In this document: piece after piece, positions 1 through 5,645 of the stretch
Numbering within the stretch: the first letter of the stretch is position 1
How the letters are laid out: each line of letters opens with the position of its first letter
NCBI GenBank assembly: GCA_937885475.1
Contig: CAKZZR010000073.1
Coordinates: 1 to 6,579, forward strand
From: an uncultured Treponema sp.
GTDB lineage: Bacteria; Spirochaetota; Spirochaetia; Treponematales; Treponemataceae
DNA: 6,579 nt
Direction of reading: 5' to 3'
Position numbers and translations under genes: made by a program
Notes under the pieces: generated by a model
The model's database searches: none
What the model was told of the DNA's origin: nothing
The model's input: the letters and a program-made list of their open reading frames with translations, nothing else

Positions 1-39
1 TAGCCGTGACTGGAGTTCAGACGTGTGCTCTTCCGATCT
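1..39 (+). other. Illumina TruSeq index adapter remnant (not genomic)
   Basis: Bases 6-39 match from memory, without mismatch, the constant part of the Illumina TruSeq index adapter: it starts GTGACTGGAGTTC and ends GCTCTTCCGATCT. Bases 1-5 (TAGCC) fit the end of a six-base barcode; GTAGCC is the reverse complement of TruSeq index 11. The final T of the adapter is the T-overhang that joins the A-tailed insert, so the insert begins at base 40. This stretch is a library artefact left at a contig end and should be trimmed. Any open frame that runs into it is artificial beyond base 40. Confidence 0.97.
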
Positions 40-735
40 ATCAAAGTCGCCGTATATGCCCACATCTGAAAATCCCGCCTCCAGAAGCATTTTTTTAAGC
101 TCAACCGCGGAATACAGGCGTTGCACGAATTCGTGCTCAATTCTGTTTCCGTCCTTTTCTATCAATATCCATTTTGAGCGCAGGCCTTCCCATGCGCCTT
201 CCACCGAAAATTCCGTAAGCACGGTAAAACCCGCGCGCTCAAACCATTCGCCCTCGGTAAAATACAGGATTGCGGTCTCGCGGCTCAGGCATTCCAGAAT
301 GAACGTTCCGCCGTCACGCAAGGACGCGGCAATGTTCCGCAGAATCTCAAAGTCCTCCTGAACCGTGTCGCAGTAGCCGAACGACGTGTACAGGTTCACA
401 GCGCAGTCAAATTTGCGTTCGGAATGAAAGGAGCGTAAATCCGCTTTTACAAGGCGCACGCTCACGCCCTCCGCATCAGCGCTTTCCTTGGCGGCATCAA
501 GCTCAGACTGAATGATGTCCACGCCGGTAACATCCATACCTAGAAGCGCAAGCTCCACGGTTATACGTCCGGGTCCACACCCTGCATCCAGCACGGTGCT
601 GCCATCTTTTAACTGCGCAATGCTTTTTACAAAGGCTGCCACCGCAGGCGCTTCCGCCCAGCGCTTCTCGTCAAACATGACCGGCCCGTAATGCTCCCAG
701 AACGAGTCGCTCTCAAACCATTCTTTTTTCTGCAT
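40..735 (-). CDS. class I SAM-dependent methyltransferase, 3' end missing at contig edge
   Basis: 232 codons are readable from ATG at 735 down to base 40, where adapter sequence replaces the genome; the stop codon is not in the window. The protein begins MQKKEWFESDSFWEHYGPVM and has a Rossmann-type SAM-binding core. Motif I is VLDAGCGPGR (residues 48-57), the acidic residue ending strand 2 is D73 in GVDII, a motif II-like D99 lies in KADLRSF, and the post-II strand is FDCAVNLYTSFGY (109-121). This layout is typical of small stand-alone class I methyltransferases of about 250 residues, so probably only the last few to about 20 residues are lost. The substrate cannot be told from sequence: such proteins act on small molecules, lipids or cofactors. 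No Shine-Dalgarno sequence precedes the ATG, and a -35/-10 pair places +1 at the start codon. It diverges from the AAA ATPase gene; no functional link is visible. Confidence 0.88.
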
Positions 736-741
736 GGAACT

Positions 742-770
742 ATGCTACCACGATTCCGCAAAACGCTCAA
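742..770 (-). promoter_or_regulatory. predicted housekeeping promoter of the methyltransferase gene
   Basis: On the minus strand TTGAGC (765-770) and TAGCAT (742-747) are separated by 17 bp, each matching the sigma-70 consensus at 4 of 6 bases. Six bases separate the -10 box from the ATG at 735, which puts +1 at the A of the start codon. It shares the 53-bp divergent region with the promoter of the plus-strand operon. The match is moderate and rests on spacing as much as on sequence. Confidence 0.5.
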
Positions 771-782
771 TTTCGCTATAGT
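754..782 (+). promoter_or_regulatory. predicted promoter of the AAA ATPase-nuclease operon
   Basis: TATAGT (777-782) is a 5-of-6 match to the -10 consensus and ends 6 bases before the ATG at 789, so +1 would fall on the start codon. The -35 position 17 bp upstream holds only TTCCGC (754-759), a weak match. No ribosome binding site lies between the -10 box and the ATG. Together this suggests a leaderless transcript; the weak -35 keeps confidence low. Confidence 0.42.
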
Positions 783-788
783 GTCAGC

Positions 789-1931
789 ATGAAGAAAAAT
801 CGATTCGCGCTTTTTGCCGCGCTTACTGCCCTCGTCATTGCGGCGTTCCCATCCTTCTATTTTTTTGCATCAGAACGCCAGGCCACCATACCCTACAGCC
901 AATTCTACCGCGAAGTTGCGGAAGGAAAAATTGCCTCCGCCCAGCTTTCGTCGGACGGCATAACCTTTACGTACAATGGCGGCACAAGCTCCTTCTACAC
1001 ACAGAACCCGCAGTCGCCCTCGCTCAAGGAATACCTCTTGCTTCACGACGTGCAGATTTCTGAAAAAAAAGACGCGGAAGAAACGCTTTCGCTCATCCTC
1101 GACATCTTTTTCTATGCGGTGTTTTTTGGCGCGATTCTCTTTGTTTTCAGAAAATTCATCAGCCCCAACACGTTCAGAACTGTGCGCAGAACCGTCGTAT
1201 CGTTCAGCGACATCGTAGGCATGGAAAACATAAAAAAGGATTTGCTCCAGATTGCCGCCATCATGAAAAATCCTAGTGAATTTGAGCGGCGCGGAATCCG
1301 TATGCCAAAGGGCGTTCTGCTTGAAGGCGCACCCGGAAACGGCAAGACGCTTTTTGCCCGCGCGCTCGCCGGAGAAGCCAAGGTGAACTTCATTGCGGCA
1401 AAGGCGACCGATTTTGAGAGCATGTTCATGGCTATCGGTCCTGCAAAGGTAAAGCTCTTGTTCCGAAAGGCGCGCCGCAAGGCTCCGTGCATCGTTTTTA
1501 TTGACGAATTTGACGGAATCGGCACAAAGCGGAACTATTCCGGCTCTGCCATTGAGACGGAGAACACCAGAATCGTAACCGCACTTCTGAACGAGTTGGA
1601 CGGCTTTACGGCAAACAGCGGAATTCTTGTTGTTGCAGCCACAAACAGCCGCGAAGCGCTGGATCCGGCGCTCATCCGCCCCGGAAGGTTTGACGCAAAA
1701 TATACGGTTCCCTATCCTGACCTTGCCACGCGCGAGGCGCTCATCGACCTGTACTTCGCCCGCAAGACCCCCTCGCCGCTCATAGACAAAAAAGCGCTCG
1801 CACGCAGCTTCAACGGCTTCAGCTGCGCACAGATTGAGTCCGTCATAAACCGCGCGGCGCTGCTTGCCGTACAAGCGGGCAAAACCGAATTCTCGCTTCA
1901 GGAAATTCAGGAAGCGCTCAAAGAGCTGTAA
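789..1931 (+). CDS. FtsH-like membrane AAA+ ATPase lacking the M41 peptidase domain
   Basis: This 380-residue protein has the N-terminal two-thirds of FtsH. A membrane segment spans about residues 6-27. It is followed by an FtsH-ext-like periplasmic part (IPYSQFYREVAEGKIASAQL, 34-53) and a second membrane segment at about 101-120. The cytoplasmic AAA+ module has Walker A GAPGNGKT (180-187), Walker B IVFIDE (235-240), sensor-1 N286 in AATN, and arginine fingers R297 and R300 in IRPGRF. A C-terminal lid carries GFSCAQIE (343-350), like FtsH GFSGADL. The pore loop reads MFMAIG (212-217), where FtsH has MFVGVG, so the conserved Phe is kept and the Phe-Val-Gly glycine is Ala. The chain ends just after the lid, with no HEXXH zinc peptidase; full FtsH is over 600 residues. 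The next gene starts 2 nt later in clean sequence, so this is not an obvious frameshift. It can be expected to hydrolyse ATP and remodel or extract membrane proteins without degrading them; its substrate is unknown. Confidence 0.88.
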   Translation: MKKNRFALFAALTALVIAAFPSFYFFASERQATIPYSQFYREVAEGKIASAQLSSDGITFTYNGGTSSFYTQNPQSPSLKEYLLLHDVQISEKKDAEETLSLILDIFFYAVFFGAILFVFRKFISPNTFRTVRRTVVSFSDIVGMENIKKDLLQIAAIMKNPSEFERRGIRMPKGVLLEGAPGNGKTLFARALAGEAKVNFIAAKATDFESMFMAIGPAKVKLLFRKARRKAPCIVFIDEFDGIGTKRNYSGSAIETENTRIVTALLNELDGFTANSGILVVAATNSREALDPALIRPGRFDAKYTVPYPDLATREALIDLYFARKTPSPLIDKKALARSFNGFSCAQIESVINRAALLAVQAGKTEFSLQEIQEALKEL

Positions 1932-1933
1932 CC

Positions 1934-2803
1934 ATGATGCGAATGCAAAAAATCGTCCGCGTGACACTGTGCGCCACCCTGCTCGCGCTGAATGCAAGCG
2001 CTTTTTGCCAGACCCAAGAAAACACGCCGCTCTATTTTGGAAATCCGTCCGGCGCAAGCACAGACCCCGCATGCGCAGAAAACTACCTCATGGAAAAGCC
2101 GCAGTTCACGCTTTCCTACAACGCCACGCGCCTTATACCAAACTGGGTCGCCTGGCACCTGTGCCCAAGCGACCTTGGCTCCAGCGGGCGCGCCGGAGAC
2201 TTTCATGCGGACGCGTCGCTGCCCGAAAAATTCTACCATGTGCAAAAAAAAGACTATCAGTTTGTAAAATACGGCTTTGACCGCGGACACCTTTGCCCCA
2301 GCGCCGACCGCAGCGCAACCAAGGAGGACAATGCCGAAACCTTTTTGATGACGAACATGATTCCGCAAAGCCCCGATGTGAACCGCATAACCTGGCGGCT
2401 CCTTGAAGAATTCGAACGGGAACTATGCCGCGCAGGAAACGAGCTGTACATTTTTGCGGGTGGCGCTGGAACAGGTGGAACAAGCGCACAGGGAACCTTC
2501 AGCGGCATCCCCATAGCGCCCAACGCAGCTGGCAACGCCGCCGTGCAGATTGCCGTACCCGCGTTCTGCTGGAAAATTCTTCTGATCCTGCCGGAAGGCG
2601 ACGGCGACAAAGCGCGGCTTTCTGCGGACACAATGGTCATCGCCGTATACATGCCTAACGCACAAGGAATTCAGAACGGCACCACATGGCAGTCTTTTTT
2701 GGTAAGCATTGATTTTATAGAAGAAAAAACAGGATTTGATTTTTTTTCAGACGTAGAAGAAGACCTTCAAGCCGCGCTCGAAGCCAAAATCTACTGCCCG
2801 TGA
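1934..2803 (+). CDS. exported DNA/RNA non-specific endonuclease (NUC1/DRGH family)
   Basis: This 289-residue protein belongs to the Serratia nuclease/endonuclease G family, which cuts single- and double-stranded DNA and RNA with one Mg ion. The DRGH motif is at 116-119, giving H119 as general base. N150 (in PDVNRITW) fits the metal-binding Asn and E158 the conserved Glu, at the spacings of Serratia H89, N119 and E127; N141 in TNMIPQ is the other conserved Asn. The N-terminus has a basic start, a hydrophobic stretch (about 9-20) and a likely signal peptidase I site after NASA (20-23), so export is expected. Cys25 is preceded by Phe, which argues against a lipoprotein. ATG at 1934 lies 2 nt after the ATPase stop; ATGs at 1937 and 1943 are alternatives. 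The weak upstream GAG makes translational coupling likely. The role may be nucleic acid scavenging or defence against foreign DNA outside the cytoplasm; the sequence does not decide. Confidence 0.92.
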   Translation: MMRMQKIVRVTLCATLLALNASAFCQTQENTPLYFGNPSGASTDPACAENYLMEKPQFTLSYNATRLIPNWVAWHLCPSDLGSSGRAGDFHADASLPEKFYHVQKKDYQFVKYGFDRGHLCPSADRSATKEDNAETFLMTNMIPQSPDVNRITWRLLEEFERELCRAGNELYIFAGGAGTGGTSAQGTFSGIPIAPNAAGNAAVQIAVPAFCWKILLILPEGDGDKARLSADTMVIAVYMPNAQGIQNGTTWQSFLVSIDFIEEKTGFDFFSDVEEDLQAALEAKIYCP

Positions 2804-2816
2804 CTTGCAGAAGCGC

Positions 2817-3302
2817 TCAGCGGCGTACATAATCCACGTACTCAAACGGAATTCCGCCCGCGCTCACGTGTTTTTCTCGGCGCACAGCGCAAAATGAAGA
2901 AGAAGGAAGCTGCGGAAAAAACGTGTCCCCGTCAAATTCAGCGTCAATTTCCGTGGCATATATTTTTTGAACGAACGGAAGCGCGTCCGAATACACCCTG
3001 CCGCCACCGCACACAAAAGCGTCGTCCACACAGTAGCCTTGCGCCTCCTTCAGCGCCTCAGCCAGCGACGGCACAACAACAACGGCAGGGTTATCATATC
3101 GCCACGCGGACGAAATGACGATGCTCTTTCGTTCAGGAAGCGGCTTACCTATGCTTTCAAAGGTTTTTCGCCCCATGATGACGGCGTTTCCGGTCGTAAG
3201 CGCCTTGAACCGCGCAAGATCCTCCGGAATGCACCATGGAATCGCGCCGCAAGAACCGATGACGCGTCTCTTTTTGGTAAACGCCGCAATCATACAGAGC
3301 AT
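2817..3302 (-). CDS. folA: dihydrofolate reductase
   Basis: 161 residues, the normal length for chromosomal bacterial DHFR, which reduces dihydrofolate to tetrahydrofolate with NADPH in the cytoplasm. Family landmarks are all present: IAAF (5-8), VIG (14-16), IPWCIPEDLARFK (21-33) with W23, the catalytic acid D28 and F32, VIMGRKTFESIG (41-52), CGGGRVY (98-104) for NADPH, T117 in YATEIDA, and DGDTFFP (124-130). The ATG at 3302 gives MLCMIAAF, which aligns residue for residue with the E. coli start MISLIAAL, so it is preferred to the ATG at 3293. There is one extra residue in the KKRR stretch relative to E. coli, and the Met20 equivalent is Ile21. The start lies 3 nt after the flgN-like stop, so it is probably translated from the fliS transcript. 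Its stop faces the nuclease stop across 13 nt. Confidence 0.96.
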   Translation of the reverse strand: MLCMIAAFTKKRRVIGSCGAIPWCIPEDLARFKALTTGNAVIMGRKTFESIGKPLPERKSIVISSAWRYDNPAVVVVPSLAEALKEAQGYCVDDAFVCGGGRVYSDALPFVQKIYATEIDAEFDGDTFFPQLPSSSFCAVRREKHVSAGGIPFEYVDYVRR

Positions 3303-3305
3303 CGG

Positions 3306-3788
3306 CTACACTTCAACGGCAACAAGGCTTCCCTGCGCCACGCTCGTGGCATACACGCTCCTATTGTTGCGGTAGGGATTTTTGAATGCGTCCATCTGGG
3401 CGCGCAGAACGGCAAGATGCTCCCTCAGAAGCGCGCGGTTAATCTGGTTCTGCTCCAGAACCTTGCTCTGAAGGCTCGTAAGCTCTCCCTGAAGCTTCTC
3501 TATACTAACGTCCGCCGCCTTGTCCGTTCCGTGGGCAGACTGCGTGTACATGCGGTGCATCGGCTCTATCACCTTCTGAAGATTCGATATGCTCGCCACA
3601 ACCTGCTGCTCAAGCTCCGCATGAACAAGAATCGCCTCAGGGTTGTCATTCTGAATTGAGCCGTGCTGCTTTTCAAGAACATTCAGGTACTCGCGGAACT
3701 TCTCGCGCTGTTTTTCAAGCAGGGTGCGGAATCGGCGCAAAACGGCAACGCGCTCATTCAATTCTTCGCTTGACAATTCTATTTCCAT
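3306..3788 (-). CDS. flgN: FlgN-like flagellar export chaperone
   Basis: 160 residues, mostly helical and charged, with long coiled-coil-prone stretches (about 6-80 and 92-135) and a conserved-looking tail NPYRNNRSVY (137-146). The size, the early helix with LEKQREKFREYLNVLEKQ (24-41), the ELEQQ block (58-62) and the tail fit FlgN, the cytoplasmic chaperone that delivers the hook-filament junction proteins FlgK and FlgL to the flagellar export gate. Position directly after fliS supports this. The frame is open up to a TTG at 3803, but ATG at 3788 is chosen because GAGGGA lies 7 nt before it. The gene starts 4 nt after the fliS stop. FlgN proteins diverge strongly, so the family call rests on size, helix pattern and context; another small flagellar coiled-coil protein is possible. 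Confidence 0.72.
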   Translation of the reverse strand: MEIELSSEELNERVAVLRRFRTLLEKQREKFREYLNVLEKQHGSIQNDNPEAILVHAELEQQVVASISNLQKVIEPMHRMYTQSAHGTDKAADVSIEKLQGELTSLQSKVLEQNQINRALLREHLAVLRAQMDAFKNPYRNNRSVYATSVAQGSLVAVEV

Positions 3789-3792
3789 ACGG

Positions 3793-4242
3793 TTATCCCT
3801 CAATATTCAATGCGCTGTGATTCTGCATGCTCGTTGAAGCAGGTGCATTCGATGTGCTTTCGCTTGCCGTACGCCACGCGCCAAGCAACTCGGTCATCAT
3901 GTTCTTTATGAATCGGATTTTTTCGCTGGAATGATTGAAGGAAACCGAGGTCAGCTCGCTGTTAAAATAAAGATAGAGCGACATAAGATTCTTTGCAATG
4001 TCGCCACCCTGCTGCATATCCAGCGAAACCTCCAGCTCGCTGATAATCGCCTGGGTCTTCTGAATCATCTTGGTAAAATTCTCAATGTCTCCCGGCTTTA
4101 TGTTGTCTTCCGCATCAAGAAAGCCCAGCGCTGCGTTCAGATTTTTTACCGCCGCCTCGTACAGCAGGACAACAAGCCGCCCCTGACTTGCGGTCGTAAC
4201 ATTCGTCTTCTGATAAGCGGCATACGCCTGATTAAATGCCAT
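3793..4242 (-). CDS. fliS: flagellin-specific export chaperone FliS
   Basis: 149 residues. FliS binds the C-terminal helices of flagellin in the cytoplasm, stops premature polymerisation and hands flagellin to the export gate. Family features seen: AYAAYQKTNVTTASQGRLVV (6-25), the LLYEAAVKNLNAAL helix (26-39), QKTQAIISELEVSLD (61-75), GGDIAKNLMSLYLY (79-92) and the late LLGAW (119-123). A Ser/Thr/Ala-rich tail (about 126-149) extends beyond the usual helical bundle. ATG at 4242 is chosen over an upstream TTG at 4299 because it matches the family start and has a strong Shine-Dalgarno sequence. A sigma-28-type promoter precedes it, so fliS heads the operon fliS-flgN-folA and is likely made with the late flagellar genes. 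Confidence 0.95.
   Translation of the reverse strand: MAFNQAYAAYQKTNVTTASQGRLVVLLYEAAVKNLNAALGFLDAEDNIKPGDIENFTKMIQKTQAIISELEVSLDMQQGGDIAKNLMSLYLYFNSELTSVSFNHSSEKIRFIKNMMTELLGAWRTASESTSNAPASTSMQNHSALNIEG
3796..3801 (-). promoter_or_regulatory. ribosome binding site deciding the flgN-like start
   Basis: GAGGGA on the minus strand lies 7 nt before the ATG at 3788 and within the last codons of fliS. The longer reading frame starting at TTG 3803 would overlap it, so the ATG is the likely start. The overlap with the fliS end suggests coupled translation. Confidence 0.75.
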
Positions 4243-4245
4243 GAT

Positions 4246-4252
4246 TCCTCCC
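4246..4252 (-). promoter_or_regulatory. strong ribosome binding site of fliS
   Basis: GGGAGGA on the minus strand, its GGAG core 5 nt before the ATG at 4242. It fixes the fliS start at 4242 and rules out the upstream TTG at 4299. It is the best Shine-Dalgarno match in the window, in contrast with the three genes whose promoters abut their start codons. Confidence 0.85.
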
Positions 4253-4284
4253 GTGAAAGGCAAAAGCGCACTCTCACTCTTTGA

Positions 4285-4311
4285 TTTTCGACCGCTCAAA
4301 AAAAAACTTTA
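4285..4311 (-). promoter_or_regulatory. flagellar sigma-28 (FliA) promoter of fliS-flgN-folA
   Basis: On the minus strand TAAAGTTT (4304-4311) matches the sigma-28 -35 consensus at 8 of 8 bases. After exactly 11 bp comes GTCGAAAA (4285-4292), 6 of 8 against GCCGATAA. Transcription would start near 4278 and give a leader of roughly 35-40 nt that includes the fliS ribosome binding site. The spacer begins with a run of T. The upstream edge touches the T-run of the cheB terminator, so two transcription units are packed head to tail with no spare sequence. Confidence 0.78.
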
Positions 4312-4312
4312 G

Positions 4313-4347
4313 AAAAAAAATCGGGCTGCGTAAAAAAACAGTCCGAT
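4313..4347 (-). terminator. intrinsic terminator of the cheR-cheB operon
   Basis: On the minus strand a stem ATCGGACTG / CAGCCCGAT (arms 4339-4347 and 4320-4328, one A-C mismatch) closes a 10-nt loop. An uninterrupted 8-T run follows (4313-4320, its first T inside the stem). It lies 29 bp after the cheB stop and just before the sigma-28 promoter of fliS. The mismatch and AT-rich loop make it a modest hairpin, so some read-through into fliS is possible. Confidence 0.72.
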
Positions 4348-4375
4348 TCTTGTATTTTTTAGAAAGAACGAAGTC

Positions 4376-5587
4376 TTACGCCTTTTCGCGGGCGAGCTTG
4401 CTTATCTCATCTGCCATCTGCATAAGCGGAACCTGCTTCTGAACGCCGCCCATTTCCCAGGCAACGCGCGGCATTCCATATACAATGGCGCTCTTTTCGT
4501 CCTGACCAAGCGTGTAGGCACCCTGCTTTCGCATTTCGGTAATTTCCACGGCACCATCCTTTCCCATTCCAGTCATGATAACGCCAAGAGCATTGTTCTT
4601 GTAGATTTTTGCAATGCTCTCAAACAGAACGTCGGCGCTTGGGCGGTGTCCATTGCGCTGATCCTCCTGCGTGGTGCGGATTACGTTACCGGTGATGCGC
4701 TCCTCAACCTTGATATGATAGTTTCCTGGAGCGATATAGATGTGCCCGCTCTCAATAGGCATCTCGTCAGAAGCCTCCTGAACCTCCAGAGGGCAGATTC
4801 TGTTAAGACTCTGCGCGAATTCCCTGGTAAAGCCCGCCGGCATATGCTGAACGACAAGTATCGGCTGCTTAAGATGAGGGTCTATCATCTTGAACACATC
4901 GCGAAGCGCGTTCGGACCACCGGTAGAAATACCAATCGCAATGATTTTGATACGTCCACCGTCGCGAACCGGCGTAATAACCGCAGGCTCCTTGTTTTTT
5001 GGCACGTTGAACAGCGGCTGAAAGCTCGATACAGAGGTTGTCGTCGCCGGTTCCGTAGCACTGGTACCTTTTTTGTTGGCAACGAATTTTTCTGCCTCGC
5101 GCAACTTGAGCAGCTGAAGGAACGAATCCGTAGGCGGAATGCGCTTTCCATGGCGACGGGCATACACACCGCCGTACGACGCTATCATCTCAACCAAATC
5201 ATCGCCAACTGTTGCGACCTCCGTAGTAACGGATCCGCCCGGCTTTGTGATAAAGTCGCTCGCGCCAAGCTCAAGACACTGCATGGTAACGGTGGCACCC
5301 TTGGTCGCAATGGAAGAAAGAATGATTACCGGCACATCCCACTTAAGCGCCTTGCGCTGCTGCAGGAATTCCACGCCGGTCATTACAGGCATCTCAATAT
5401 CAAGAACGATTACATCCGGCTTATAGACAGGAACGGTGTCAAGCAACACCTGCCCGTTGGTAGCCTTTCCAACGACCTGCATTCCGGGTGCATCGTTTAT
5501 AATTCTGGAAACAAGATTCCGCATCAAGGCAGAATCATCACAGACAAGGACTGATAATGTATCGTAATTTGGATCTGTAGATTGCAT
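4376..5587 (-). CDS. cheB: chemotaxis response regulator protein-glutamate methylesterase CheB
   Basis: 403 residues. CheB removes methyl groups from, and deamidates, glutamate/glutamine side chains of chemoreceptors, resetting sensitivity; phosphorylation by CheA activates it. The N-terminal receiver domain (about 11-135) has the acidic pair D17/D18, phosphoacceptor D63 in LDIEMP, S91/S92 and K115 in TKPG. The C-terminal esterase domain (about 212-400) has the triad S221 in GISTGG, H248 in QHMPAGFT and D344 in MTGMGKDG. All catalytic residues are present. The linker between domains (about 140-211) is long and rich in Thr/Ser/Lys, which accounts for the excess over the usual ~350 residues. 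AGGAA (5594-5598) lies 6 nt before the ATG at 5587. It follows cheR with a 58-nt gap in which I see no promoter, so the two are probably co-transcribed. Confidence 0.97.
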   Translation of the reverse strand: MQSTDPNYDTLSVLVCDDSALMRNLVSRIINDAPGMQVVGKATNGQVLLDTVPVYKPDVIVLDIEMPVMTGVEFLQQRKALKWDVPVIILSSIATKGATVTMQCLELGASDFITKPGGSVTTEVATVGDDLVEMIASYGGVYARRHGKRIPPTDSFLQLLKLREAEKFVANKKGTSATEPATTTSVSSFQPLFNVPKNKEPAVITPVRDGGRIKIIAIGISTGGPNALRDVFKMIDPHLKQPILVVQHMPAGFTREFAQSLNRICPLEVQEASDEMPIESGHIYIAPGNYHIKVEERITGNVIRTTQEDQRNGHRPSADVLFESIAKIYKNNALGVIMTGMGKDGAVEITEMRKQGAYTLGQDEKSAIVYGMPRVAWEMGGVQKQVPLMQMADEISKLAREKA

Positions 5588-5645
5588 GGCGTATTCCTAT
5601 TTCAAGATAGAATTTCTCTGAAAGCCAGAACTTCCAGAGGTTCGT

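Noticed and set aside
23..361. 112-codon plus-strand open frame at the left end
   Set aside because: Its start lies inside the adapter and the rest is antisense to the methyltransferase gene.
789..1940. ATPase as a frameshifted full-length FtsH
   Set aside because: No HEXXH or other M41 remnant appears in any frame downstream, and an unrelated intact gene starts 2 nt after the stop.
1934..2010. Lipoprotein signal on the nuclease (Cys25)
   Set aside because: The residue before the Cys is Phe, which does not fit even the relaxed spirochaete lipobox; a signal peptidase I site after NASA fits better.
870..2072. 400-codon open frame on the minus strand opposite the ATPase and nuclease genes
   Set aside because: It spans two well-supported genes on the other strand, shows no family motif and is Arg/Cys/Ala-rich as expected for the complement of biased codons.
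2967..3659. 230-codon plus-strand open frame opposite folA and flgN
   Set aside because: Antisense to a complete DHFR and its upstream gene; basic, low-complexity product with no domain.
3789..3803. TTG start at 3803 for the flgN-like gene
   Set aside because: It would overlap the GAGGGA ribosome binding site, which is well placed for the ATG at 3788.
4243..4299. TTG start at 4299 extending FliS by 19 residues
   Set aside because: The ATG at 4242 has a strong ribosome binding site and the family N-terminus, and the predicted sigma-28 transcript starts downstream of 4299.
4646..5554. 302-codon plus-strand open frame opposite cheB
   Set aside because: cheB is unmistakable here with all catalytic residues; the antisense frame has no recognisable domain.
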